Part shown: piece after piece, positions 1 through 6,241 of the stretch
How the letters are laid out: the number at the start of each line of letters is the position of its first letter
Position numbering within the stretch: position 1 is the first letter of the stretch
DNA from: Candidatus Kaiserbacteria bacterium
GTDB lineage: Bacteria > Patescibacteriota > Minisyncoccia > Phycocordibacterales > UBA2100
Assembly: GCA_027066795.1 (NCBI GenBank)
Contig: JAMONA010000017.1
Span: forward strand, 1 to 12,643
Direction of reading: 5' to 3'
Length of the DNA stretch: 12,643 nucleotides
Translations under genes and position numbers: made by a program
The notes under the pieces: generated by a model
What the model was told of the DNA's origin: nothing
What the model saw: only the letters and a program-made list of their open reading frames with translations
Databases searched by the model: none

Positions 1-1
1 G

Positions 2-178
2 CCTGGTGATAATGTATTAATAATAGATGCTCAACAGTCTCTGGTGCCACACTTAATAATAAACATACCCTCAAGTATAGACCCAAACACTGTGCAAGAC
101 TACTTACTTGACTACCTACCAGAAGATGAATTGTACGAATCTCCAGCACAGCGCATTGGAGAACTATTTGGCTTTTAG
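2..178 (+). CDS. 3' end of an unidentified protein gene (partial)
   Basis: An open frame enters from the left edge and runs 58 codons to a TAG at 176-178. The visible C-terminus begins PGDNVLIIDAQQ and ends with the short tail RIGELFGF. It is mostly hydrophobic beta-like sequence followed by an acidic stretch (DYLPEDELYESPAQ). I do not recognise the family and its start lies outside the window. The frame is credible because it is open from the edge, has plausible protein composition and stops just before a tRNA promoter. The tRNA-Arg gene follows after 34 nt on the same strand, so the two could share a transcript. Confidence 0.6.
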   Translation, partial: PGDNVLIIDAQQSLVPHLIINIPSSIDPNTVQDYLLDYLPEDELYESPAQRIGELFGF

Positions 179-186
179 CAAAAGTC

Positions 187-205
187 TGGTACACTCCCCT
201 ACAAT
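187..205 (+). promoter_or_regulatory. Putative promoter of tRNA-Arg
   Basis: Two candidate -10 elements are visible. TACAAT at 200-205 lies 7 nt before the mature tRNA 5' end, which would start transcription at or next to base 1 of the tRNA. TACACT at 190-195 is preceded by TGG (187-189), an extended -10, and would give a short leader. No good -35 is seen for either. The TGG-TANNNT form matches promoters elsewhere in the window. Confidence 0.4.
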
Positions 206-212
206 CAGGACT

Positions 213-284
213 GCTCCCGTAGTTCAATGGATAGAATACAGGTTTGCGGAACCTGCGATTTAGGTTCGACTCCTAACGGGAGCA
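213..284 (+). tRNA. tRNA-Arg, anticodon GCG
   Basis: A full cloverleaf folds by eye. The acceptor GCTCCCG (213-219) pairs with CGGGAGC (277-283). The D arm is 222-237. The anticodon stem CAGGT/ACCTG (239-243/251-255) closes the loop TTGCGGA, which puts GCG at 246-248 after U33. The T stem is 260-264/272-276 with loop TTCGACT. The discriminator is A284 and CCA is not encoded. GCG reads the arginine codons CGC and CGT. Most bacteria instead use an ACG anticodon that TadA converts to inosine, so G34 is notable. The gene is followed at 29 nt by a strong hairpin terminator. Confidence 0.93.
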
Positions 285-312
285 CAAAAAAAGACTACTG
301 TAGTAGCCCTAG

Positions 313-356
313 TAAATAAATTAAAAAACGGCATTTGCCGTTTTTTAATTTATTTA
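313..356. terminator. Bidirectional hairpin terminator between tRNA-Arg and rpsT
   Basis: A perfect 21-bp inverted repeat (313-333 against 336-356) has a CGGC/GCCG core closed by a short ATTT loop and is flanked by runs of six A and six T. On the plus strand the hairpin is followed by T-rich sequence and would end the tRNA-Arg transcript. On the minus strand it would end rpsT. The repeat includes the rpsT TAA stop (350-352), so coding and termination sequence overlap. Confidence 0.85.
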
Positions 357-613
357 ATCTTAGAAATATTTGCCATAAGACGTGACTTCTTACGAGCCGC
401 ATTATTCTTCTTTAAGATGCCTTTTTTAGCTGCTTTATCTATTGCTTTGTATACGTTTGATATAACACCCTCCGCCCCCTTTTTATCTTTCTTAGTTATA
501 AACTCTTTAACCTCTTTAACAGCAGCCTTAAGTGTGCGGGATGTACGCAAGTTAAAAACACGCTTGCGTTCTGATTGCTTATATGATTTTGTTGCTGATT
601 TTGATGTTGCCAT
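350..613 (-). CDS. rpsT: 30S ribosomal protein S20
   Basis: The 87-residue product is the usual length for S20, a primary 16S rRNA-binding protein of the small-subunit body. It shows the family pattern: a basic N-terminus (MATSKSATKSYKQSERKRVFN), long Lys/Arg-rich helices, and the conserved C-terminal segment KAAKKGILKKNNAARKKSRL. The ATG at 611-613 gives the expected N-terminus. No Shine-Dalgarno sequence precedes it; the upstream bases are AT-rich. The gene is divergent from ruvA and its stop codon lies inside the shared terminator with tRNA-Arg. A promoter at 644-671 would give a leader of about 24 nt. Identification is confident from sequence pattern. Confidence 0.93.
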   Translation of the reverse strand: MATSKSATKSYKQSERKRVFNLRTSRTLKAAVKEVKEFITKKDKKGAEGVISNVYKAIDKAAKKGILKKNNAARKKSRLMANISKIK

Positions 614-643
614 ACTTTTACTTTTATATACGAATTTGGTGCA

Positions 644-671
644 ATTCTACACAATTTTGAGTCTTACGCAA
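644..671 (-). promoter_or_regulatory. Putative rpsT promoter
   Basis: Read on the minus strand, TTGCGT (666-671) and TAGAAT (644-649) are separated by 16 nt, a reasonable sigma-70-type pair. The start point would be near 637. A second AT-rich box, TATATA, lies closer to the ATG (about 11 nt before it) and is an alternative. The element overlaps the ruvA promoter on the opposite strand. Confidence 0.5.
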
Positions 672-684
672 CCTCTGGTATTAT
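657..684 (+). promoter_or_regulatory. Putative ruvA promoter giving a leaderless transcript
   Basis: TTGAGT (657-662), a 16-nt spacer ending in TGG (676-678), and TATTAT (679-684) form a -35/extended -10 promoter. Only 7 nt separate the -10 box from the ruvA ATG at 692, so transcription should begin at or beside the start codon. Confidence 0.6.
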
Positions 685-691
685 TAGCTCT

Positions 692-1264
692 ATGATAGGC
701 TCACTTAATGGTACGGCTGAACACATAAACTTACTAAAAAGTAGCATGCTGCTCAATGTAAACTCTGTGGGCTATCTTGTATATACCTCTACCAGTACGC
801 TGTCTAAAATACACAATGGTGACCAGATACATATGTATACATATCTAGCCGTACGAGAGACAGCCTTAGACCTATACGGTTTTACAACCATCGAGGAGCA
901 GCAGCTATTTGAGATGCTCATAGCCATCTCTGGGGTTGGGCCCAAGTCGGCGATATCCATACTGTCGCTAGCAGATGTAACAACGCTACATAACGCAATA
1001 GTACAAGACAACATTGACTACCTGACCAAAGTATCTGGCATAGGTAAAAAATTGGCGCAGAAAATAGTATTAGAATTAAAAGACAAGATTGGACCTCTAG
1101 AAATCAGTGATCAAATAAATGCAGATGACGCTAGCGCAATAGAAGCCTTAGAGGCTATGGGCTACAAGCAGACAGAGGCACGCGAAGCTATAAAGCAGCT
1201 GCCTACTGATATAACCGGCCTAAACGCCCGTGTAGCAGCAGCACTTAAGTCTATAGGCAGTTAA
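692..1264 (+). CDS. ruvA: Holliday junction branch migration protein RuvA
   Basis: RuvA binds four-way DNA junctions and loads the RuvB helicase for branch migration in recombinational repair. The 190-residue product has the family layout. An N-terminal OB-fold (about 1-63) opens with MIGSLNG and carries VGY and LYGF. Two helix-hairpin-helix motifs follow, GVGPKSA (81-87) and GIGKKLAQK (116-124). A C-terminal RuvB-contacting domain (about 145-190) contains EALEAMGYKQTEA. The start is fixed because RuvA proteins begin MIGxLxG. There is no Shine-Dalgarno sequence; the promoter sits directly before the ATG. ruvB and ruvC are not in the window. A Mur ligase gene follows after 4 nt, probably in the same transcript. 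Confidence 0.95.
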   Translation: MIGSLNGTAEHINLLKSSMLLNVNSVGYLVYTSTSTLSKIHNGDQIHMYTYLAVRETALDLYGFTTIEEQQLFEMLIAISGVGPKSAISILSLADVTTLHNAIVQDNIDYLTKVSGIGKKLAQKIVLELKDKIGPLEISDQINADDASAIEALEAMGYKQTEAREAIKQLPTDITGLNARVAAALKSIGS

Positions 1265-1268
1265 TTAT

Positions 1269-2531
1269 ATGAAGCAAATTATAAAATATTTACGTAAAAT
1301 GATACCGCATAACTCTCCGTTAAGGTTATGGTATACAAGGGTGCTACAAGTCGCAGCTTATGTATTGGTGCCTATAAATTTACAAAAAATAAAACTCATA
1401 GGTGTCACTGGTACTGACGGAAAAACAACTACCGTAGAGATGGTGGCGCATATATTGGGAGAACTTAATATAGACTACATCAGTACCACAAGCCTGGAGG
1501 TTAAAATCAGCGGCAACACCATCACTGCAAGCAAGCGTACAACCCCTTCATTATGGCAGCTACGCAAGCTACTTAAAAAAGCTAAAACAAAAGACGTAGG
1601 TGTGGCTGTTATAGAAGTATCCTCTCATGCTCTTGCACAATGGAGGGTCTTCGGTATTAAATTTGATACAGCAGTACTTACAAATATCACCCATGAACAC
1701 CTCAACTTTCATAAAACTAGAGCACGGTACGCAGCAGCTAAAAAGCTACTCTTCACACGCCACCTGAAACGTGAAGGTGTTGCTATACTACCGACAAGCG
1801 ACGAGTACGGCAGTAAGTGGCTAACTGAATTAGCACACACCACTGGATATACTAACCCCGAGTCTACAACCACTCATACTGGAACAGAATTTATATACAA
1901 TGACATAAACTATACTATACCGATGCTTGGTAGTTATAATACTGGTAATGCTGTGGCAGCAGCGCTGGCTGTAGAGAGTCTTGGGTTAGAGATTTCTCTA
2001 CCGAAGGCATTAGCTGCACTATCAACATTTGCAGGTATACCGGGCCGTATGCAGGTAATACCCTCTTGTGACCTTGGTATTGTGGCCATTGTAGACTTCG
2101 CCCTTACTGAGCGAGCTATGAACAGTGCCTTACACACAGCAAGAGAGATAGCTGGTGACAATAAAGTCATCGTCATATTCGGTGCCACTGGAGGCCAACA
2201 CGATACAACTGTGCGCCCAGGCCTAGCTAGAGCTGCCGCTAATAATGCCGATATCGTTGTCATAACAGATGATGAACCTTATAGTAGTGACCCAGCTGAG
2301 ATAAGGGCTGACCTAATTAATAGCCTGCAGCAAGCTGATACTAATTGTGAATATCATAATATAGAAAATAGACGCAATGCTATTAAGTTCGCTTTGTCAA
2401 AAGTTAACCGTGGCGACGTAGTCATACTCACAGGCATGGGACATTATACTAGCCGCACGGTAGACGGACACGAAGAGCCGTGGAGTGATGAATTAGCACT
2501 GACTGAAGAGCTACATAAGCTGGCCACTTAG
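1269..2531 (+). CDS. Mur ligase family protein, MurE-like, short form
   Basis: This 420-residue protein is an ATP-dependent Mur ligase. These enzymes add an amino acid to UDP-MurNAc-peptide in the cytoplasm during peptidoglycan precursor synthesis. Visible motifs are the ATP loop GVTGTDGKTTT (45-55), a TTP motif (91-93), EVSSHAL (116-122), TNITHEHLNFH (138-148) with AAKKLLF (156-162) where the carbamylated Lys would sit, IPGRMQVI (257-264), and TDDEPYSSDP (333-342). The ATP loop lies near residue 47 rather than about 110 as in E. coli MurE (495 aa), so most of the N-terminal UDP-binding domain is missing. The DNPR motif of diaminopimelate-adding MurE is replaced by DEPY, and the usual DYAHTP is DFALTE. 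The added amino acid therefore cannot be predicted. Such forms are typical of CPR genomes. The gene starts 4 nt after ruvA without a clear ribosome binding site. Confidence 0.85.
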   Translation: MKQIIKYLRKMIPHNSPLRLWYTRVLQVAAYVLVPINLQKIKLIGVTGTDGKTTTVEMVAHILGELNIDYISTTSLEVKISGNTITASKRTTPSLWQLRKLLKKAKTKDVGVAVIEVSSHALAQWRVFGIKFDTAVLTNITHEHLNFHKTRARYAAAKKLLFTRHLKREGVAILPTSDEYGSKWLTELAHTTGYTNPESTTTHTGTEFIYNDINYTIPMLGSYNTGNAVAAALAVESLGLEISLPKALAALSTFAGIPGRMQVIPSCDLGIVAIVDFALTERAMNSALHTAREIAGDNKVIVIFGATGGQHDTTVRPGLARAAANNADIVVITDDEPYSSDPAEIRADLINSLQQADTNCEYHNIENRRNAIKFALSKVNRGDVVILTGMGHYTSRTVDGHEEPWSDELALTEELHKLAT

Positions 2532-2537
2532 TTAGTG

Positions 2538-2543
2538 TATAAT
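2538..2543 (+). promoter_or_regulatory. Putative -10 box for a leaderless transcript
   Basis: A perfect TATAAT lies 6 nt before the ATG at 2550 and 7 nt after the TAG of the Mur ligase gene. No clear -35 is visible 16-18 nt upstream. A start point at or near the ATG is predicted. Confidence 0.5.
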
Positions 2544-2549
2544 GTATCC

Positions 2550-3386
2550 ATGTTATTCGATTTACTAAAAATAATAGCTATTATAGTTATCCTCATCTTT
2601 GTTTGGCTTTTTTTACAGAGCACTTTTACTGGCAACCCTTTTGGTAACAGAGCTCTACAGATCACTGACATAGAACTATGGCAAACGGAGTCTCCCATGC
2701 GAGGGACTATTACAATATCTGCTAACAGTAGACCGACTGCATCTAACCCTGTAGACGAATATATAACACTTGATGCAAGCCCGGCTAACACCGAGGCTAT
2801 AGATATGACTGGTTGGTCATTACAATCTGTGGTCTCCGACACTCGTATATATATACCACCAGCTACATTAATGCTTCGCATGATAAGCGGCAACAATAAC
2901 TTGCAGCCAGTACATCTTGCCCCAGGCGAATATGCCATAATACACACTGGTAAATCACCCTTGTCTGGGATTGCTCAATCTTTCCACACTAACTCATGCA
3001 TCGGATACTTATCTCAATTTAACTCCTTTGAGCCTAAACTTAAGAGTGCCTGTACAGACCCTAGTACAATACTACCATCAACCCCTGATAATATACGTAC
3101 ATACGGCTCTGCGTGTGTAAACTTCCTTAATAATGCACCAAGCTGTACCACGTATACTACTGAGATGCCCGCACACCTACTGCCTGCATGCAGAGACCTA
3201 ATAGCTCGTAAACTAACATATCATAGCTGCTTATCAGAAGCTTACGAAAAGAATGGGCACGATATTTTTAACAACGGCGGCTGGTACTTGTACTTAGACC
3301 ACTCCGCAGAAGTATGGCGAAATAATTATGAAGCTATACGCTTGTTAGATTCTGGGGGTTTAGTAGTTGATGTACTGCGATATTAA
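2550..3386 (+). CDS. Membrane-anchored protein with lamin-tail-like domain and six cysteines
   Basis: The 278-residue product has an N-terminal membrane anchor (about 6-23, KIIAIIVILIFVWLFLQS) and an extracytoplasmic remainder. Residues 69-133 resemble a lamin-tail (LTD) fold: DEYITLDAS, DMTGWSL, YIPPATLML, HLAPGEYAIIHTG. The closing strands WRNNYEAIRLLDSGGLVVD (256-274) are also LTD-like. Between them is an insertion with six cysteines (150, 168, 189, 199, 214, 227), enough for three disulfides outside the membrane. LTDs often mediate binding of surface proteins to nucleic acid, membrane or other proteins, but the role here is unknown. I chose ATG 2550 over an in-frame GTG at 2535 because the GTG overlaps the TATAAT box. 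The next gene on this strand is tRNA-Lys, whose -35 lies in the end of this gene. Confidence 0.65.
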   Translation: MLFDLLKIIAIIVILIFVWLFLQSTFTGNPFGNRALQITDIELWQTESPMRGTITISANSRPTASNPVDEYITLDASPANTEAIDMTGWSLQSVVSDTRIYIPPATLMLRMISGNNNLQPVHLAPGEYAIIHTGKSPLSGIAQSFHTNSCIGYLSQFNSFEPKLKSACTDPSTILPSTPDNIRTYGSACVNFLNNAPSCTTYTTEMPAHLLPACRDLIARKLTYHSCLSEAYEKNGHDIFNNGGWYLYLDHSAEVWRNNYEAIRLLDSGGLVVDVLRY

Positions 3387-3395
3387 GTGTACAAT
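3367..3395 (+). promoter_or_regulatory. Putative promoter of tRNA-Lys
   Basis: TTGATG (3367-3372), a 17-nt spacer and TACAAT (3390-3395) form a good sigma-70-type promoter. The predicted start is near 3402, leaving a leader of about 14 nt before the tRNA. The -35 box is inside the last codons of the preceding gene. Confidence 0.6.
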
Positions 3396-3415
3396 CTCCT
3401 CCACTAGCACAACAT

Positions 3416-3488
3416 CCGCCCATAGCTCAGCTGGTAGAGCAACGGACTTTTAATCCGTTTGTCGTAGGTTCGAGCCCTACTGGGCGGA
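3416..3488 (+). tRNA. tRNA-Lys, anticodon TTT
   Basis: The cloverleaf is complete. The acceptor CCGCCCA (3416-3422) pairs with TGGGCGG (3481-3487). The D arm is 3425-3440. The anticodon stem ACGGA/TCCGT (3442-3446/3454-3458) closes the loop CTTTTAA, with TTT at 3449-3451. The T stem GTAGG/CCTAC closes the loop TTCGAGC. The discriminator is A3488 and CCA is not encoded. It reads the lysine codons AAA and AAG. The stop codon of the convergent carboxypeptidase gene begins 6 nt beyond its 3' end, with no obvious terminator between them. Confidence 0.95.
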
Positions 3489-3494
3489 CATAGT

Positions 3495-4859
3495 TTATCG
3501 TATCTTAACCTCGGTTTTTACAGACTTAGTCCCTTTGTTAGTGTCACACTCTAATATAAATACTGTATTGTGATATAGCTTACCTGTCTCCACCTTACCA
3601 CTGACTTCTTCTGACTCCACCTCTCCTCCCTTGAGAGTACATGAGTTTACTCCGAGTGTAGCCCACTGCAGTGTAGTGCCGTTACCCCAGTCAATCGTAT
3701 TTTCTTCTGCAAGTAGACGCATCCCTATGCTTACATTCCTATCAATACTTATATCTTTTACTGTATTGTTTTGACCTTCTGAACCTGACGCATCGATATC
3801 GTTTACCCTACAAGTATCTTCACCTACTATTTTTGTACCCTCTGTACACTGTAACTTATAAGATATCGCACCTGTACTTGTAGTACTTGCTGTGCCCCTA
3901 ACAGAACCCTTTGTACTTATTGCCGCTGCCCTATTTGTTGTGCCTAACCTGCTACCGCTGCTGGCTCCTCCGCATAACCACTCTACAGTCACCTTGCTTG
4001 AACCATCTTCTTTTGTGCAAGTAAGACTAGCTTCGTTTTTGTCTGAAAAATTTCCATAAGGATTATAAGTGTTTGAAGAGGTTGGTCCCCGAGTAATACC
4101 GGACTGTTCTGACCTTGCTGCTAGGGGTGTAGACTGTTGATTCTGTATCGTTGAGGAATCAGGTTGCTGTATATTTTGAGCTGATTGTGTAGTCTGCCTT
4201 GCTTGCCCATAGACTGTATTACCTGTTGTTACTCCTGCAAATTTAACATCTCCCTCACCCCCCTTTTTCACATTGCCGTATGGCTCTACATGCCAAGGTT
4301 CATGAGACATGCGGAATCTTAGACCGTACCTTGACGCATTTTTATGGGCCCATATACACGCACTATTTCGTGAACAATTCAACTTAGCCTGACCGTTAAA
4401 TCTTAAATCGACAGCTCTTCCTTTATTATGATTAGACCTACCAGGTGGGGCAACCCACTTACGCGCCGCAGATTCAGAGCCATATCTTGCGACAGCTCTT
4501 TTAAATAAAACTGCCTGCCTCTTCGGAGAACGGTAACCTGAAAATATGGTTAACTTATAGCCTGATGCTTCTGCAGCCTTGAAAAACTTGGCCAATCTAT
4601 TTGCGAAATCTGTATTTAAACCCTTTACATCACCAGGTGGTTTTAGGTTTCTTTTTTGTAAAAAAGCTTTTGCATTACTGTTAATACCTAGAAGTCGTGC
4701 ATCTCCAGGCATCAAAGTAACCTTATTAAGATTAAAACCTTTTGGTGTTGCACTACCGATTATTCCTCTAGTGACAATATCTGTCCAATCTGTCCATGTA
4801 GTAGAAGCATGTAAAGAGACTGGAATTAAAAATAGTACAATTATATATTTAATCGACAT
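3495..4859 (-). CDS. Exported VanY-like D,D-carboxypeptidase (peptidase M15) with C-terminal Ig-like modules
   Basis: The 454-residue product has a cleavable signal peptide (1-18, ending SLHA) and a zinc peptidase domain of the M15/VanY type (about 60-200). Motifs are SGYRSPKRQ (107-115), SNHNKGRAVDLRF (142-154) and HEPWHVEP (186-193). By family knowledge H144, D151 and H190 bind zinc and E187 is the catalytic base, so the enzyme looks intact and should trim peptidoglycan stem peptides outside the membrane. A Gln/Ser/Thr-rich linker (210-275) leads to two Ig-like modules (about 278-353 and 367-454) with the patterns C-x-W-x-C and LQWATLGVNSC. These are related to modules in the three upstream genes. 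It is last in the four-gene cluster, 4 nt after its neighbour, and also has its own promoter. Confidence 0.88.
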   Translation of the reverse strand: MSIKYIIVLFLIPVSLHASTTWTDWTDIVTRGIIGSATPKGFNLNKVTLMPGDARLLGINSNAKAFLQKRNLKPPGDVKGLNTDFANRLAKFFKAAEASGYKLTIFSGYRSPKRQAVLFKRAVARYGSESAARKWVAPPGRSNHNKGRAVDLRFNGQAKLNCSRNSACIWAHKNASRYGLRFRMSHEPWHVEPYGNVKKGGEGDVKFAGVTTGNTVYGQARQTTQSAQNIQQPDSSTIQNQQSTPLAARSEQSGITRGPTSSNTYNPYGNFSDKNEASLTCTKEDGSSKVTVEWLCGGASSGSRLGTTNRAAAISTKGSVRGTASTTSTGAISYKLQCTEGTKIVGEDTCRVNDIDASGSEGQNNTVKDISIDRNVSIGMRLLAEENTIDWGNGTTLQWATLGVNSCTLKGGEVESEEVSGKVETGKLYHNTVFILECDTNKGTKSVKTEVKIR

Positions 4860-4863
4860 GCTT

Positions 4864-6240
4864 TTATTCTACCACAATCTTTTTGTATTTTATGGCCTTA
4901 CCGTGGACAGTGTTACACTTTAATTCTGCATATATATCTAGAGACTGCTCTCCTATATCCAGGCTGCCATTTTTTGCTATACGCTTTCTCCCAGCAACAC
5001 TCATCAGGCACTCACGAGCGCCAAGGGTCGCCCACGTTACTGTATTATTATCATATTCTATATGCATAATTACACCACTTGGCACCGAGTCTACTTTATC
5101 ACCTAAAACAAATTTATATGAAGCAGCCTCCTTTGAGGGCTTATCTTGGATTTTACAACTCTCCTCAGCCAATATACTGTGCCCACCTAAACACTGTACG
5201 GTGTACTTTGTACCCAGCTCTAAAGAGACACTGACTGCACCAGCGCCAGCACCATGTGTATTAAACTGCCACTTGCCATCACTATACCCACGGCTTACTG
5301 TAGTACCATTAGGGCATGACCACCTTAAGCGGGTAACACTGTCTATTGTGGCACAACTCAATGACGCCTTTTTAGTTGTGGTGGCCCTGCCTCCTCCTAA
5401 AAACCTACTGACCCAACTTGAGCGGTCTTGACCTAGTTTACTCTCTTCTCCACTCTGTGGAGCTTTTGGTGCAGGTGCTGCCTGACTAGATTGCGATGCC
5501 CTGGGTTGTTGTGATGGTTGGTTTATATTTTGATTATTACTCTTAAATTTCTGATACCATTGATTATTTTGGCTAACCTCTTTCTGAGAGATTTGTGACT
5601 CTAACTTTGCCTTATCTAAGACACCGAAAACTTTTTCTGCTGCTTTAACAATCTCTGTTTTATTATATGGGAACACATTACAGTGACCCTCTTGTCTAGC
5701 CACGGCCTGCATTAACTTTATGACTAGCGCAGGATTGTTTGGGTCAAGAGGAGTATTAGGTCCTATACCCATTGTTTTAGAGATATTATTTGCCCATATA
5801 TTTGGCCGCCCGTTCTGATTCATAATTGGATCATAACCACTACCTACATAAGTTTGTGCAATCTTACCTATTGTATTACGACCCCCTGCGAAATAATATT
5901 TGCTTGTACGCACCATATTCATCCACGACTCCATAGCACTCACCGGGTCTGTCCAACAAGAGTATCTACCATGCCCTCTTAGTCTAGAGGTACATTGTAC
6001 ATTGCCTCTACCTTTTTTAACCCCCCAGACATTATAATGTAGCGCCTCTGCTGGTACCCTTAATGGGTATCTAACCCCATTTTTAATCCTTACATATAGA
6101 CAAGACGCTGTGACTTCTTTCTTTTGGTTGTTATTAGCAGTTATAGTAGCTGCAAGACCACCTTGACCAACAACCGTGTTTAATTGCAAACCTACAAATA
6201 ACACCAACGCAAGCGCTCCGATTGTGGCTACTTTATACAT
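4864..6240 (-). CDS. Exported protein with phage lysozyme/transglycosylase-like domain and Ig-like modules
   Basis: The 458-residue product starts with a signal peptide or anchor (about 4-25). Residues 65-188 resemble the muralytic domain often annotated as a structural protein in phages. Family-like landmarks are NVWGVKKGRG (70-79), CWTDPVSAMESW (95-106), NTIGKIAQTYV (122-132), and GIGPNTPLDPNNP (158-170) followed by KLMQAVARQEG (175-185). The domain has several added cysteines (47, 83, 95, 187). Residues 190-285 are a Gln/Ser/Pro-rich linker. Two Ig-like modules close the protein (about 291-363 and 374-458), the second with TWATLGARECL, nearly the same as in the next gene. The likely role is cutting or binding peptidoglycan at the cell surface. 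The catalytic residue is not assigned. Its ATG follows the upstream TAG by 1 nt, so translation is probably coupled. Confidence 0.7.
   Translation of the reverse strand: MYKVATIGALALVLFVGLQLNTVVGQGGLAATITANNNQKKEVTASCLYVRIKNGVRYPLRVPAEALHYNVWGVKKGRGNVQCTSRLRGHGRYSCWTDPVSAMESWMNMVRTSKYYFAGGRNTIGKIAQTYVGSGYDPIMNQNGRPNIWANNISKTMGIGPNTPLDPNNPALVIKLMQAVARQEGHCNVFPYNKTEIVKAAEKVFGVLDKAKLESQISQKEVSQNNQWYQKFKSNNQNINQPSQQPRASQSSQAAPAPKAPQSGEESKLGQDRSSWVSRFLGGGRATTTKKASLSCATIDSVTRLRWSCPNGTTVSRGYSDGKWQFNTHGAGAGAVSVSLELGTKYTVQCLGGHSILAEESCKIQDKPSKEAASYKFVLGDKVDSVPSGVIMHIEYDNNTVTWATLGARECLMSVAGRKRIAKNGSLDIGEQSLDIYAELKCNTVHGKAIKYKKIVVE
4866..4874 (-). promoter_or_regulatory. Putative internal extended -10 promoter before the carboxypeptidase gene
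   Basis: On the minus strand TGG (4872-4874) precedes TAGAAT (4866-4871), which ends 6 nt before the ATG at 4859. The box overlaps the last codons and stop of the preceding gene. No good -35 is seen. It predicts a leaderless transcript of the carboxypeptidase gene alone, in addition to operon read-through. Confidence 0.5.
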
Positions 6241-6241
6241 A

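Noticed and set aside
417..695. Open frame of 92 codons on the plus strand
   Set aside because: It is antisense to rpsT, whose product is clearly S20, and its translation shows no protein-like motif.
2535..2549. GTG start for the lamin-tail-like protein
   Set aside because: The GTG adjoins and the extension reads through the TATAAT box; ATG 2550 begins directly at the hydrophobic anchor.
2528..2947. Minus-strand open frame of 139 codons
   Set aside because: It lies opposite the lamin-tail-like gene, which has a membrane anchor, an LTD-like pattern and a promoter; the reverse frame has no recognisable features.
4883..5431. Plus-strand open frame of 182 codons
   Set aside because: It is the reverse of the Ig-like and linker region of the lysozyme-like gene; no start signal or family pattern is seen.
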